A stretch of 64,000 bases of DNA from Verrucomicrobia bacterium Tous-C9LFEB (GCA_002304345.1 NEUU01000010.1:1-64000); one strand, 5' to 3'. Numbered from the stretch's first letter, positions 9,064-18,222 are shown. Notes: a model not told the origin generated them from the sequence alone. Program-made: numbers and translations.

Positions 9064-11067
9064 TTATTTGCGGATATTCTTTCTCTGCTCAGAAAGTCCT
9101 CCCTCCTTGATAAGCCAGAAGAGGGTTTCCATATCGACGAGCTTTCTCGGAGGTAAATTGGGAATCATGTCGAGTTCCTTCTCCAGCTCGGCGTAGTAAG
9201 AAGGTTTTTGAAGAATAGAGCGGAAGAGGTGCAAGGAGGTGGTATTCGGCTTTGTTGCCATAAACTCCTTTGCCAATATCTGAGATACTTCTTTCATGTT
9301 GGCACCACCCTCGTTCCCGGGTAAGTCGCCCCAGTGGCACATGAACGGAGCACCCTCAACTGTTCCATAATCGGCTTGTTCAAATCCCTTGCCCCGCGCC
9401 ACACCTACGCCACCCGGAGAGAATTTGCCGAACGCGCCATACCCCCTCTCGTTCAAGATCGGACAAAACCCATCGATTTCAAAACCGGTTACCCGAATAT
9501 CCCATTGCTTATAGGAGCGCTTCGAGTGCTCCACCCAGACATCCAAGCCATCTGGCAGTCCTGAGATTGGTCGAGGTTTTTGCAGATTCGATACCATTAC
9601 ATATCCTGCTCCTTCGCCAGCCACCCAGACCTCGCCGTCTTTTCTGGTCTTGCGAATGTAGGCCATGCCAAACGCAAATCGGTCAGCCAGATTTGGGTTC
9701 ATTGCCCAACTCAATGGGAGAGTCCCGCGCGCAGGATCGTTCCACATCTTGGGTGCCTGCCAATAGAGCCATGCTGCCGAATCGTAGTCGCCCTGATAGT
9801 GAGCGTAGTAGTTTACCGGTAGAGGTTTTCCATCTGGAGTTAGAATGCCCTTTTTGATTAACTGTTCCCGAGTGGGCGCTGGGGACTGCGGTATAACGGC
9901 CGGTAGCGGGTAGTGTTGATAAATGGAGGCATTGACCATTGAGGAGTAGGCGATAGCGTCTGCATCCATATAGGCATTGTAGGCACTCAGTATTTCCACA
10001 AATCGCCACTCGGTCGCTACTCCTTCGTGTTTGCCGCCCGCATCCCACTTGTCTGTTTTGAAGTTGGTATATTTGAAGGCCCACGGGGTAAATCCAATGC
10101 ACGCGATCATTTCCTTGCCGTCAACGGCGTCGTAACTCGATCGCAGTATTTTTTTGAGCGTCTCGAGATCAGTCCCCGGATTTTGACCGCGATCATCAAC
10201 CGGAGTTTCGTCTTCCCATATATCCAAATCGCAGACGACTCCCCGGTGAGCCAGAATGTAATCCAGATTGTTAAGCGTGTGGAGTGAGAAGGCGCCATTT
10301 TTCCACGACCGCATCCAGTCGGCATCTATATAGTATCCAATCATTCGCGGATTGGTTTTTCCGGGTTTAATATAGTTTTCCAGCAGCCAGATATAGGCGT
10401 CATTTTTTGCGCTGCCTGTCGATTCGATATGAGTTTGTGGTATGAGTCCCTTCCCTGTGAACAGAGGCTGGCCATTCTCGGCCAAGAGTTTTCGAACTAC
10501 GCCACCTGCATAGTTTGCAGTGGTAAGTTCTTTGTATAGCGAACCGGGCGTCTCATCAAAACGGATCGCCAGCAAGTCCTCAACACCCGCAATCGTCGCG
10601 GCTACGTTGGATGTGGCTGGGACTCGCTCATCCCAAACCACGAGTCCTTTTGATTCATTCGGAAAGAGGGCGAATAGCTCCTGAAGTGTTTTGGGCCGCG
10701 CTACGTCTCGATCAGACAACCACTCCCCAGCTTCACGCATGCGCGCGAACCAAAAATCGTCGGGAGCCGCATTATAGCGGACGAACAGGCGGGGTTCATT
10801 GCGATTGACGATGCCCTGCAGGCAGGTGACGAGGAGCACTTCGTCGTAATGGCGTCGCAGTATAGCTGGATTATTGAAATTGGAGGTTAGCTGCGGGACG
10901 AAGTCATAAACGACCAATGTCTTTTTAGCTTGTGGAACTTTCTCAGCGGAGTTCGCCTGGAGAATCAGATGGGGCAAGGTTAATGTCCACAGGATGCCGC
11001 CGAAGGCTATTAAAATTTGGCGCCAGTACGCCGTGCAAAGGCAATATTTGCTGAATGGAATATTCAT
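9064..11067 (-). CDS. GxGYxYP-domain protein, putative glycoside hydrolase, exported
   Basis: A 667-residue protein with an N-terminal hydrophobic export segment (ILIAFGGILWTLTLP). Residues of the mature N-terminus, VLLVTCLQGIVNRNEPRLFV followed by DDFWFARMREAG, match the conserved start of the GxGYxYP family (putative glycoside hydrolases of Bacteroidetes, Planctomycetes and Verrucomicrobiota). The catalytic mechanism of that family is not established, so no reaction is assigned. ATG 11067 was preferred to TTG 11082. It is the first gene after operator A, so the whole leftward operon to the LacI gene may be read from that promoter. Confidence 0.7.
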   Translation of the reverse strand: MNIPFSKYCLCTAYWRQILIAFGGILWTLTLPHLILQANSAEKVPQAKKTLVVYDFVPQLTSNFNNPAILRRHYDEVLLVTCLQGIVNRNEPRLFVRYNAAPDDFWFARMREAGEWLSDRDVARPKTLQELFALFPNESKGLVVWDERVPATSNVAATIAGVEDLLAIRFDETPGSLYKELTTANYAGGVVRKLLAENGQPLFTGKGLIPQTHIESTGSAKNDAYIWLLENYIKPGKTNPRMIGYYIDADWMRSWKNGAFSLHTLNNLDYILAHRGVVCDLDIWEDETPVDDRGQNPGTDLETLKKILRSSYDAVDGKEMIACIGFTPWAFKYTNFKTDKWDAGGKHEGVATEWRFVEILSAYNAYMDADAIAYSSMVNASIYQHYPLPAVIPQSPAPTREQLIKKGILTPDGKPLPVNYYAHYQGDYDSAAWLYWQAPKMWNDPARGTLPLSWAMNPNLADRFAFGMAYIRKTRKDGEVWVAGEGAGYVMVSNLQKPRPISGLPDGLDVWVEHSKRSYKQWDIRVTGFEIDGFCPILNERGYGAFGKFSPGGVGVARGKGFEQADYGTVEGAPFMCHWGDLPGNEGGANMKEVSQILAKEFMATKPNTTSLHLFRSILQKPSYYAELEKELDMIPNLPPRKLVDMETLFWLIKEGGLSEQRKNIRK

Positions 11068-11240
11068 TGGAGACGACTTCAATTGTCAGAAGGTTATTAA
11101 TGTAACTCGGAATGATTAAAGGATTTAAAAGGGAAAACTTGCTTGGGATAAGAGGTGTGATCGGTGCTGATTCGGATGTTCTTCGTGGCGTTAATGCGGA
11201 TGGATCAGAAGGGTGGGTATTGAGCGCCGTAAAATCTTTA

Positions 11241-11280
11241 TGTATGCGCTTACAATAATATCGCGCGGTTTGCTATCCAA
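11241..11280 (-). promoter_or_regulatory. Promoter-operator module A (LacI-type operator)
   Basis: Read on the minus strand: TTGGAT (11275-11280) as -35 box, exactly 20 bases, then the operator TGTAAGCGCATACA (11254-11241). The three bases before the operator plus its first three give TATTGT, a plausible -10 hexamer at 17-base spacing. A bound repressor would cover the -10. It lies 173 bases upstream of the GxGYxYP start and 38 bases beyond the end of the alpha/beta hydrolase gene, so it serves the leftward operon. Confidence 0.85.
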
Positions 11281-11291
11281 TGCAACTCAAA

Positions 11292-12170
11292 TTATTCACG
11301 GATGGAATCTCGGCTCATGCGTGTTATTGGATTCGCAGCAAAGCCGATGGCTGCCTGCCAATCGGAAATTGGCAGCTTCCAGACCGCTTGCTTGTGAAAA
11401 GAGTTGGGGGCGACCCATAGACGTTTCGGTCCACTATAAGCACCATAAAGTTTTTCTCCGAGGATTCGTGGTGTGACAGTGTCTCGGTCCGCTAAAATGA
11501 AGGAAACGGGTCCACAGAAGCTTGGTAAATGCTGCATGGAATTGTATTGGTCACGTATTAAGAACCAGGCTGGAAACCAGCGATATCTTTGCTTGCCAGC
11601 GCTAATCAGGTTGTCAAACGGAGTTAGCAATACGAGCCCTCGAACGTGTCGGGGATTCGATGCGACCAACTCGCAGGCAACACCGCCACCAAGTGACTGG
11701 CCCAGGACCACGACGTCTCCATCAATAGATTGAAGCGCGTGTGTGGCGGCGACGACGAGATTGTGTTCACTCGGCGAGCCGACGCGAAATCCGAATCCTG
11801 GGTACTCGAGCAGATATATCTTTTGCTTTAGACCGGCTTCGCGCAGGCGCAGGAAGAGATCGGAATGGAAGAGGGCATGATGGTTGCGTCCATGCAAAAT
11901 GAGCAGACTCCAATCGCCCGTTCCGTTTTCGCTTTGCCAACCGATTTGTTGACCGTCCCGTGCGATCCACTCAAGAAGTCCCAGTGCCGCGGCTTTCGGT
12001 TTCAATTCTAAAAACGAAGATTTTTCCGCGCCATAAATCCAAGTTTCCTGAAAGCTCCAGACAATGACTAGAAACGTGAGGAGCGTTAGGATTGTGGTTA
12101 GCGCCAGTGTGCTCAAAGCCCTAGACAAATAGATTTGACTTCGAAGGGAAATGGGGATATGTAAGCGCAT
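11292..12170 (-). CDS. Membrane-anchored alpha/beta hydrolase (BEM46/YfhR-like)
   Basis: A 292-residue protein with one N-terminal transmembrane segment (ALTTILTLLTFLVIVWSF) followed by an alpha/beta hydrolase domain of the BEM46-like kind. The nucleophile elbow is GQSLGGG, the acid is probably in ILADRDTVTP and the histidine in NSFHKQAV. The substrate cannot be told from sequence. Its ATG lies inside operator B, so a repressor there would also sit on its translation start region. A GGGAG sequence about 9 bases upstream may serve as ribosome binding site. It is transcribed leftward, with operator A just past its stop. Confidence 0.78.
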   Translation of the reverse strand: MRLHIPISLRSQIYLSRALSTLALTTILTLLTFLVIVWSFQETWIYGAEKSSFLELKPKAAALGLLEWIARDGQQIGWQSENGTGDWSLLILHGRNHHALFHSDLFLRLREAGLKQKIYLLEYPGFGFRVGSPSEHNLVVAATHALQSIDGDVVVLGQSLGGGVACELVASNPRHVRGLVLLTPFDNLISAGKQRYRWFPAWFLIRDQYNSMQHLPSFCGPVSFILADRDTVTPRILGEKLYGAYSGPKRLWVAPNSFHKQAVWKLPISDWQAAIGFAANPITRMSRDSIRE

Positions 12171-12173
12171 ACA
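12135..12173 (+). promoter_or_regulatory. Promoter-operator module B (LacI-type operator)
   Basis: TTGACT (12135-12140), 19 bases, then TGTAAGCGCATACA (12160-12173) read rightward. This copy has one base less between the box and the operator than the other five. It should drive the rightward gene at 12294, with a leader of about 120 bases. It overlaps the first codon of the divergent alpha/beta hydrolase, so one bound repressor could affect both directions. Confidence 0.8.
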
Positions 12174-12293
12174 TAAATGCTCCCATTTGCTGGCGGCAGA
12201 ATCAAACTTTAAAGCATGTATCTTCCGGAATTATCCAACACACAGACAGAGTTCAGCTACTGCTGATTGGATCTGGCAAACCTATTGAGATGT

Positions 12294-12947
12294 ATGAATC
12301 AGAATGACAGCTTCTTGTATTTTTTGCGGGTTATAGCGGCGTGTAGTGTGTTGGCCTTTACTGGGGTTGATCTGCTGGCTGCCGATAAGGAAACTCCAGA
12401 TGTAAAAGTGACCTCAACCAGTGTGCCGTCTTCTCCATCGGTCGAGGATGCGAAACTCAGACGTTACTTTGTTAGCGTAGGAAAGAATGGGGATGAGAGG
12501 TATCTGAAAGACTGGCAGGGATCGGAAGTTGGAGAGTTAGAGAAGGGGAATAAAAATCAGACATGGCGTTGGTCTCGGGAAGAGTCGCAGGTCAGGTTGC
12601 CAGTTTTACCAGGCGTTCCTTATCAGGTTCATTTCAAGATATTGACCAGTGTGTATAACCTCTCCGCCACATCTGGAATTTATCTGGAAGAGCAACAACT
12701 GGAGCCCATTCGGAACCAGGGTTTCCAGACAGTGAGTGTGTCGATTCCAGCGCAGAAAGATGCGGAGGTGGTGTTGCGGGTTCAATGCAAAACCTTTATA
12801 CCTCGGGTGATTACCGCGAAATCTCCAAGTCCATCTCAGGACACGAGGGAATTAGGGCTCTGCTTGACTGAGATTGAAGTGCAAGCGGAGGGGGCTGAGC
12901 AACTCGCGCGCTATGATGCCTGCAACAACTTTTTTGAGCACAAATAA
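12294..12947 (+). CDS. Secreted protein of unknown function, beta-rich
   Basis: A 217-residue protein with a signal peptide (FLRVIAACSVLAFTGVDLLA, then AADKE). The mature part alternates short hydrophobic strands and polar turns and looks like a beta-sandwich of carbohydrate-binding style (RLPVLPGVPYQVHFKILTS), but I do not recognise the family. ATG 12294 starts right before the export signal; an upstream TTG would add nine residues. It stands directly under promoter-operator B and is followed after 48 bases by the sialidase-like gene, so the two are probably co-transcribed and may act on the same glycan. Confidence 0.6.
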   Translation: MNQNDSFLYFLRVIAACSVLAFTGVDLLAADKETPDVKVTSTSVPSSPSVEDAKLRRYFVSVGKNGDERYLKDWQGSEVGELEKGNKNQTWRWSREESQVRLPVLPGVPYQVHFKILTSVYNLSATSGIYLEEQQLEPIRNQGFQTVSVSIPAQKDAEVVLRVQCKTFIPRVITAKSPSPSQDTRELGLCLTEIEVQAEGAEQLARYDACNNFFEHK

Positions 12948-12995
12948 GACAAATGAGCAGGCGCCACCATTCAGCCATTTTAAGTCACGATTGAT

Positions 12996-14561
12996 ATGAA
13001 GACCATAGTTACTCTGTTAACGCTTTTGGGATGTTTGGCCACCGCCTTTGCCTCGGCTCCTCTTGAGCCGTTAGATGGGGGGGCTGTGCAGGAAGTGGTC
13101 CAAGGCGTAAAAATCTGGAGTGATCGTCCTTATCAATTAGCTGCCTGGCCGGAAATGCTGAAGGATCATCGCCTTTTCTATCGTTCGTCAATTCAGTCGT
13201 CTCGTTTTAAAGTGCTTGAGCTTGGATATGTCGTCGTTTTGACGCCGAACAATGAAGCCTATAATCAGTCTCCACTACTGATAAAGGCAGGATTCAAACG
13301 GGTCGATCTACCCGCCTTTCAACCGTATCGGGTGCAGGATGACAAACCGGGTAATATATGTAGTGCGTGGCAGAAGCAGGTTTATCCGGGAGAAGTGATT
13401 AGCTTTGGCTTCTATGGGATCGCGCTCTTCAGCAGCAAAGAACTTCCCGTGAGCTACAGTGGAACCGGTAAAGAACCTCTTTTAACGATTCCGACGATCG
13501 ATATCTCAGGAGAAACCGGGCGACATAGTTTTGTCGCTCGGGGTACGGAGAAAGTCTACCAAGGGCATGTTGCCACGCTGCTCTTACCGGATGGCAAGAC
13601 GATGTTTGCCGCATGGGTTATCAATCATGCGGGACATCTTGGGCCGCTCGCCAAGAGCACCGACGCCGGACTGAGCTGGAGCGAACCGATCGTCGTTCCC
13701 GATAATTGGTATCAAGTGAAGCAGACCACACCAACGGTTCATCGTTTGGTGGATAGCAAGGGTGTCGAGCGTCTCTTTGTATTCGCGGGATGTGATTTTC
13801 CCGGACGTATTCAGGAGTCTTATTCCACGGATGGAGGGAAAACATGGACTCCAATGGCCGATACCGGTGTGGGAGGAGAGTGTCCGCCTAAAAGCATTCT
13901 CTCATTTGATAATGGGAAGAAGCTCATCATGTGGAGTGATCGTCGTGATCCGAAGGATATGAATGATCCCTCTCCCGTCGTCATTCAGAGTGCCTCAAAT
14001 GACGGTGGATTAACCTGGGGACCAGAGCGAGTGCTCTTCCATGTTCCCAAGCAATGGGCGCAACCCGATGTGCTGCGCACTCCCGATGGTAAAAAGCTGC
14101 TCATGCTGATGCGGTATAGCGGCGACGGTCCCTCTCTCTATTCTGTGAGTACCGACGAGGCGGCAACGTGGTCTAAGCCCAAGCCGTTGTCCCTGGCCTT
14201 GACCGGACATCGTCATACCGGACGATTTGCTCCCGATGGTCGCCTGGTGGTTGTGATGCGTGACATGGCTGCGGATTATGAAGGCACCGGAAAGGTCAAT
14301 CCAACGCGTGGTCACTTCGTCGCTTGGGTGGGAACGGTTGATGATATCGTCTCGGGACGCGAGGGGCAGTACCGCATCAAGCTGCTCAACAACTTTGCTC
14401 CACCTGATTGTGGATACGGTGGTCTCGAACTCCTGCCGGATGGCACTTTTGTTGCGACCACCTACATCAAATATGAGGCGGGTCCGAAAAAGCATTCCGT
14501 CGTCTGCACGCGGTTTCGACTCGATGAGATTGATCAGAAGGCAAAAGACCTCAAACAATAG
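12996..14561 (+). CDS. Sialidase-like exported protein with Asp-box repeats
   Basis: A 521-residue exported protein (signal MKTIVTLLTLLGCLATAFAS). The C-terminal two thirds carry four Asp-box motifs of the form S-x-D-x-G-x-T/S-W: STDAGLSWSEP, STDGGKTWTPM, SNDGGLTWGPE and a weaker STDEAATWSKP. This indicates the six-bladed propeller of sialidases and related hydrolases. An arginine in GRHSFVAR-type context and others could form the substrate triad, but I cannot assign them, so cleavage of sialic acid is not proven. The N-terminal 150 residues form a separate domain. It follows the unknown secreted protein and is convergent with the second LacI gene. Confidence 0.78.
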   Translation: MKTIVTLLTLLGCLATAFASAPLEPLDGGAVQEVVQGVKIWSDRPYQLAAWPEMLKDHRLFYRSSIQSSRFKVLELGYVVVLTPNNEAYNQSPLLIKAGFKRVDLPAFQPYRVQDDKPGNICSAWQKQVYPGEVISFGFYGIALFSSKELPVSYSGTGKEPLLTIPTIDISGETGRHSFVARGTEKVYQGHVATLLLPDGKTMFAAWVINHAGHLGPLAKSTDAGLSWSEPIVVPDNWYQVKQTTPTVHRLVDSKGVERLFVFAGCDFPGRIQESYSTDGGKTWTPMADTGVGGECPPKSILSFDNGKKLIMWSDRRDPKDMNDPSPVVIQSASNDGGLTWGPERVLFHVPKQWAQPDVLRTPDGKKLLMLMRYSGDGPSLYSVSTDEAATWSKPKPLSLALTGHRHTGRFAPDGRLVVVMRDMAADYEGTGKVNPTRGHFVAWVGTVDDIVSGREGQYRIKLLNNFAPPDCGYGGLELLPDGTFVATTYIKYEAGPKKHSVVCTRFRLDEIDQKAKDLKQ

Positions 14562-14568
14562 CGACTGG

Positions 14569-15603
14569 CTATTTCGAGTTGGTAGACTCCCGCCAAGAGA
14601 TGGTGCTCGGTACGAGTTGCATCTTTGACGAAGTGGGCTTGCCCGAAAGTGCTTGAAAAAGAGTTTCAGACGCGGCCCGGGCGATCTCAAGATGATTGGG
14701 CTCTACGAGGGTGACTTGAGGGCGGAAGCAGGTGGCCAATGGAGAGCATCCAAAGGAGGCAACGGCGATGTCTTTGGAAATGGAAATACCCGCATCGTAG
14801 AGTTGCCCATAGAGTCGAAAAACAGCTTCTGCATTGACCGTGACCAACGCGGTATTCGAAGGTGCGGACTTGAGCGCGCGAATAATTTCGGCAACCGACT
14901 TTTCGTCGATCCGCACCACTTCGTTCAGCTCGGGCACTTTAATCGTTTGAAAGCTGGAAGCGCTATTACCTATTTTGGACCAGGTTTTGTGAAACTCATC
15001 TTCGCGTTCAAATGCCGGGCGATTGGAGGCATGATCGCCCGTGACAAAAATCACATTGCGCCAGCCGCGTTCGTACAAGCCTTCCGCAAGGGCATGGGCT
15101 CCTTGCCGTTCATCCACCGTCAGGGCTGGCCAGTTGGTGCCTTTGAAATGGCCGAGCATAAGACAGGGTACGGGCAATGATTTAATCCGGTCGCGATGCA
15201 TCTTCGGGGCTTCTCCGAGAATGTCGGAGACCGGGAAAATCATCAATCCCTCCACCTGATTCTTGAGCATGCGCTCGATATTTGCCCACTCAAATTCATA
15301 TGAAAGCTCGGAGTCAGCGATAAGTACCTCATATCCCCGCGCACGCGCGTAGGACTCCAGAGTGTGAAAGTATTCGAGGTAATCGGGATTGCGTAACTGT
15401 GAGGCGACAAAACCAAGAAGACCGCTTTTGCTGCCGGCAAGGCGCCGGGCAGACTGGTTCAAGCGGAAGCCCAGCTTTTCGGCCGCCGACAGAACTTTGC
15501 GTCGGGATTTTTCGGTGACCAATTCGCTGTTGGCAAAAACTCTCGATACCGTGGCAATCGAGACTCCCGCCTTGCGGGCCACATCATAAACAGTTACGGA
15601 CAT
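14569..15603 (-). CDS. LacI-family transcriptional repressor (paralogue 2)
   Basis: A 344-residue LacI/GalR regulator that is a close paralogue of the one at 324-1358. The recognition helix VSIATVSRV and hinge NQSARRLAGSKSG are the same, and the long stretch beginning FVASQLRNP is nearly the same in both. The ligand domains differ more. The shared DNA-reading helix suggests both proteins bind the same TGTAAGCGCATACA operator while answering to different effectors or differing in affinity. The gene is transcribed leftward, divergent from the BASS transporter; a shortened operator-like sequence lies about 45 bases upstream (15646-15657). Confidence 0.9.
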   Translation of the reverse strand: MSVTVYDVARKAGVSIATVSRVFANSELVTEKSRRKVLSAAEKLGFRLNQSARRLAGSKSGLLGFVASQLRNPDYLEYFHTLESYARARGYEVLIADSELSYEFEWANIERMLKNQVEGLMIFPVSDILGEAPKMHRDRIKSLPVPCLMLGHFKGTNWPALTVDERQGAHALAEGLYERGWRNVIFVTGDHASNRPAFEREDEFHKTWSKIGNSASSFQTIKVPELNEVVRIDEKSVAEIIRALKSAPSNTALVTVNAEAVFRLYGQLYDAGISISKDIAVASFGCSPLATCFRPQVTLVEPNHLEIARAASETLFQALSGKPTSSKMQLVPSTISWRESTNSK

Positions 15604-15645
15604 AGCGTATTATTAATCACCTTAGTTAGCCGGTTACATCTACGT

Positions 15646-15657
15646 CGTAAGCATACA
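15646..15657. promoter_or_regulatory. Shortened operator-like sequence before LacI paralogue 2
   Basis: CGTAAGCATACA resembles the regulon operator but lacks the two central bases, so the half sites are two bases closer. It lies between the divergent LacI and BASS genes. No TTGxxx box occurs at the 20-base distance seen in the six full modules. It may be a weak autoregulatory site or chance. Confidence 0.25.
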
Positions 15658-15708
15658 CAAAATCAGGGCCTTTCAATCATGTAATGTCAGGCTTGAGGTG
15701 GATTACTC

Positions 15709-15748
15709 TTGACGGGAGGAAGGGTCGCTTGTATTGTAAGCGCATACA
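15709..15748 (+). promoter_or_regulatory. Promoter-operator module C (LacI-type operator)
   Basis: TTGACG (15709-15714), 20 bases, then TGTAAGCGCATACA (15735-15748). TATTGT at 15732-15737 is the implied -10 and ends inside the operator. Transcription would begin within the operator, so the transporter gene must start downstream of it. Confidence 0.85.
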
Positions 15749-15767
15749 TTTTGGCTGTGTGAGAGGT

Positions 15768-16784
15768 GTGATCGGCCTCGCTCAAGTATCTTCACTCGTG
15801 AAAACCGTAATCCAAAAATACGCGGATCTTTATCCCGTCTGGGTCGTTATTGCTACGATCATGGCGCTGATTCAGCCGGCTACATTTGCTTGGTTCAATG
15901 CCTCATGCGTCACGTGGGCCATGTCGGTGGTCATGCTCGGCATGGGCTTTACGCTCAAGGGCGAGGACTTCCTGCGAATCTTCAAGATGCCGGGATCGCT
16001 CGCTCTTGGATTTCTCGCGCATTATTCGATCATGCCGCTAACGGGGTGGGCCTTGGCGCACGTGCTTCACTTGAGTCCTTCATTTGCTGTAGGGCTGATC
16101 CTCGTGGCGAGTTGCCCCTCGGGAACTGCTTCAAATGTAATTAGTTTTTTGGCCCGGGCCAACGTGGCGTTAGCGGTGCTTGTTACGCTGACATCAACCC
16201 TGTTTGCTTTCATTACGACTCCACTCCTGTGTCTGTATTTAGCCGGACAATACATGCCGATCGATGCGATGGGGTTGTGTCTCTCCATGGTCAAGATCGT
16301 GATTGTTCCCATTTCGATCGGCATATTCTGTAACTGGCGCTTTCCAAACCAAATTTCAAAAATAGCCGTCTATGGTCCGTCGGTTTCGGTGACGGCCCTT
16401 GTTTGCATTACTGGCAGCATCGTTGCCAGCAATGCCGCGGCAGTAATGGCTAATGCAGGCAAATTGACACTTGCCGCGATGTTTCTGCATCTGACCGGTT
16501 TTGGCGTAGGTTATACCGTGGCCAAGTTGTTTCGCTTTTCAGAAGACGTATCGCGAACCATATCCATCGAAGTGGGAATGCAAAATGGCGGTATGGCAGC
16601 GGTACTGGCCCGGAAGAATTTTCCGTCTGATCCGCTCACTGCGGTGCCTGCTGTATTTAGCGGGTTGGTTCAAACTTTTTTGGGCGGCATACTGGCCTCC
16701 TTCTGGCGAAAGAGGTCGATTAATGATAGGGGTGGCGTGAAATACAGTGTGTGTGAAGAGGTTGAAACGACGCGGGTACATTGA
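15768..16784 (+). CDS. Bile acid:sodium symporter (BASS/SBF) family transporter
   Basis: A membrane protein with about nine to ten hydrophobic segments and the BASS-family features VVMLGMGFTLKGEDF and LVASCPSGTASNVISFLAR; the paired Ser/Thr-Asn residues form the sodium sites in characterised members. The reading frame is open from 15684, but that stretch contains promoter C itself, so a start after the operator is required: GTG 15768 (338 residues) or GTG 15798. The C-terminus is short and polar. BASS proteins move organic anions with sodium; the substrate here is unknown. The GH71/99-like gene follows after 36 bases. Confidence 0.82.
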   Translation: MIGLAQVSSLVKTVIQKYADLYPVWVVIATIMALIQPATFAWFNASCVTWAMSVVMLGMGFTLKGEDFLRIFKMPGSLALGFLAHYSIMPLTGWALAHVLHLSPSFAVGLILVASCPSGTASNVISFLARANVALAVLVTLTSTLFAFITTPLLCLYLAGQYMPIDAMGLCLSMVKIVIVPISIGIFCNWRFPNQISKIAVYGPSVSVTALVCITGSIVASNAAAVMANAGKLTLAAMFLHLTGFGVGYTVAKLFRFSEDVSRTISIEVGMQNGGMAAVLARKNFPSDPLTAVPAVFSGLVQTFLGGILASFWRKRSINDRGGVKYSVCEEVETTRVH

Positions 16785-16820
16785 AGCTGGTGGACGAATC
16801 GAATAAGCTCGGAGTCAAGG

Positions 16821-18167
16821 ATGTCGAGATTGAGAATCAAAAAGAGTCGGATGATGAATTCAGGAATCATTTTGCCTGGTCTAGTGGCAGTCATCGCCCC
16901 GTTCCTATCTTTAGCTCAGGAGTTGCCTAGTTCGCGCGGACAAGTGGCTACCACTTGGGATGAAGCCTATAGCCGTATGGCTCCTTACAAGGATGATCAG
17001 ACGGTGACAATTGGCGATGGCACTCTAGAGGGAAAGATCATCTGTGGTTATCAGGGGTGGTTTCATGCGGAAGGCGACGGATCTGGCCGGGGGTGGGTAC
17101 ACTATGGTGGCGGAGAGTTTAAGCCAGGATCATGCACCGTGGACTATTGGCCGGATATGACGGAGATGGATCCGGACGAATGTTATCCGACCGAGTTTCG
17201 CTATAAAGATGGCAGCGTCGCGAGTGTTTTTAGTTCTTACAACGCCAAAACGGTCAATCGTCACTTTAAGTGGATGGCGGAGTACGGTATTGATGGCGCT
17301 TTTCTCCAACGCTTTGGAAGCGATGTGCGTACGCCGCAAGGATTCGATCGATGCAATGCGATTCTCGATAACGTGCGTAACGCCGCCAATCAGCACAAGC
17401 GGACTTGGGCGGTGATGTACGATCTCAGTGGACTCAAAGCGGGAGAGGTTGAGTCAGTAGTGAGGGCGGATTGGAAATGCCTCGTCGACTCGATGGCTGT
17501 AACGAAAGATCCGGCCTATCAGAGACACGCAGGGAAACCGCTCGTCATCGTCTGGGGCATTGGTTTCAATGATAAGCGGCAGTATACTTTGGCCGAGTGT
17601 CGCAAACTCGTCGAATTTCTTAAGAATGATCCCGTCTATGGAGGGAATAGCCTCATGTTGGGAGTCCCCTACGGATGGTGCACACAGACACAGGATTCAG
17701 TCGCAGGCCCTGACATGGACGCTATAATACGACAGGCCGATGTGATCAGCCCATGGAGTGTCGGACGTTACTCGAATATAGAGACTTTTCGCCAACGTCT
17801 AAATGCGACGGTGCGGCCGGATATTCGGTGGTGTCGTCAAAATCATGTGAGTTATATGCCCGTCATCTTTCCGGGCTTTCGATGGGACAACTTGAGGAAG
17901 TATAACAATCTTCCACCGACGAATCATATTTCGCGGGATAAAGGAGCTTTTTTTGCGGCGCAAGGGGACGAACTGATCGAAGCACGAGTGAAGATGATCT
18001 ATATCGCGATGTTTGACGAAATCGACGAAGGAACAGCCATTTTCAAGTGCACCAATAATCCACCTGAAGGAGAGAGCAGTTTTGGAACTCTGGAGGGGTT
18101 GCCTTCCGACCATTATCTGAAGCTTGCCGGCGCCATTGGCAAAAAACTCAAGGAGACGAATAAATAG
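16821..18167 (+). CDS. GH71/99-like exported protein (putative endo-alpha-mannosidase type)
   Basis: A 448-residue exported protein. After a signal segment (SGIILPGLVAVIAPFLSLAQ) comes the conserved opening KIICGYQGWFHAEGDGSG of glycoside hydrolases related to families 71 and 99, followed by RHFKWMAEYGIDGAFLQRF and, near the end, MIYIAMFDEIDEGTAIFKC, the conserved carboxylate region of this group. GH99 enzymes are endo-alpha-mannosidases/mannanases and GH71 are alpha-1,3-glucanases; which activity applies is not settled, but the neighbouring GH38 and GH92 favour a mannan substrate. GGAG seven bases before ATG 16821 supports the start. Confidence 0.75.
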   Translation: MSRLRIKKSRMMNSGIILPGLVAVIAPFLSLAQELPSSRGQVATTWDEAYSRMAPYKDDQTVTIGDGTLEGKIICGYQGWFHAEGDGSGRGWVHYGGGEFKPGSCTVDYWPDMTEMDPDECYPTEFRYKDGSVASVFSSYNAKTVNRHFKWMAEYGIDGAFLQRFGSDVRTPQGFDRCNAILDNVRNAANQHKRTWAVMYDLSGLKAGEVESVVRADWKCLVDSMAVTKDPAYQRHAGKPLVIVWGIGFNDKRQYTLAECRKLVEFLKNDPVYGGNSLMLGVPYGWCTQTQDSVAGPDMDAIIRQADVISPWSVGRYSNIETFRQRLNATVRPDIRWCRQNHVSYMPVIFPGFRWDNLRKYNNLPPTNHISRDKGAFFAAQGDELIEARVKMIYIAMFDEIDEGTAIFKCTNNPPEGESSFGTLEGLPSDHYLKLAGAIGKKLKETNK

Positions 18168-18222
18168 CGATAGCGTAACGGGTGTGACTAAACACTAAAA
18201 CGAACGCATACGCGATTTTCAT

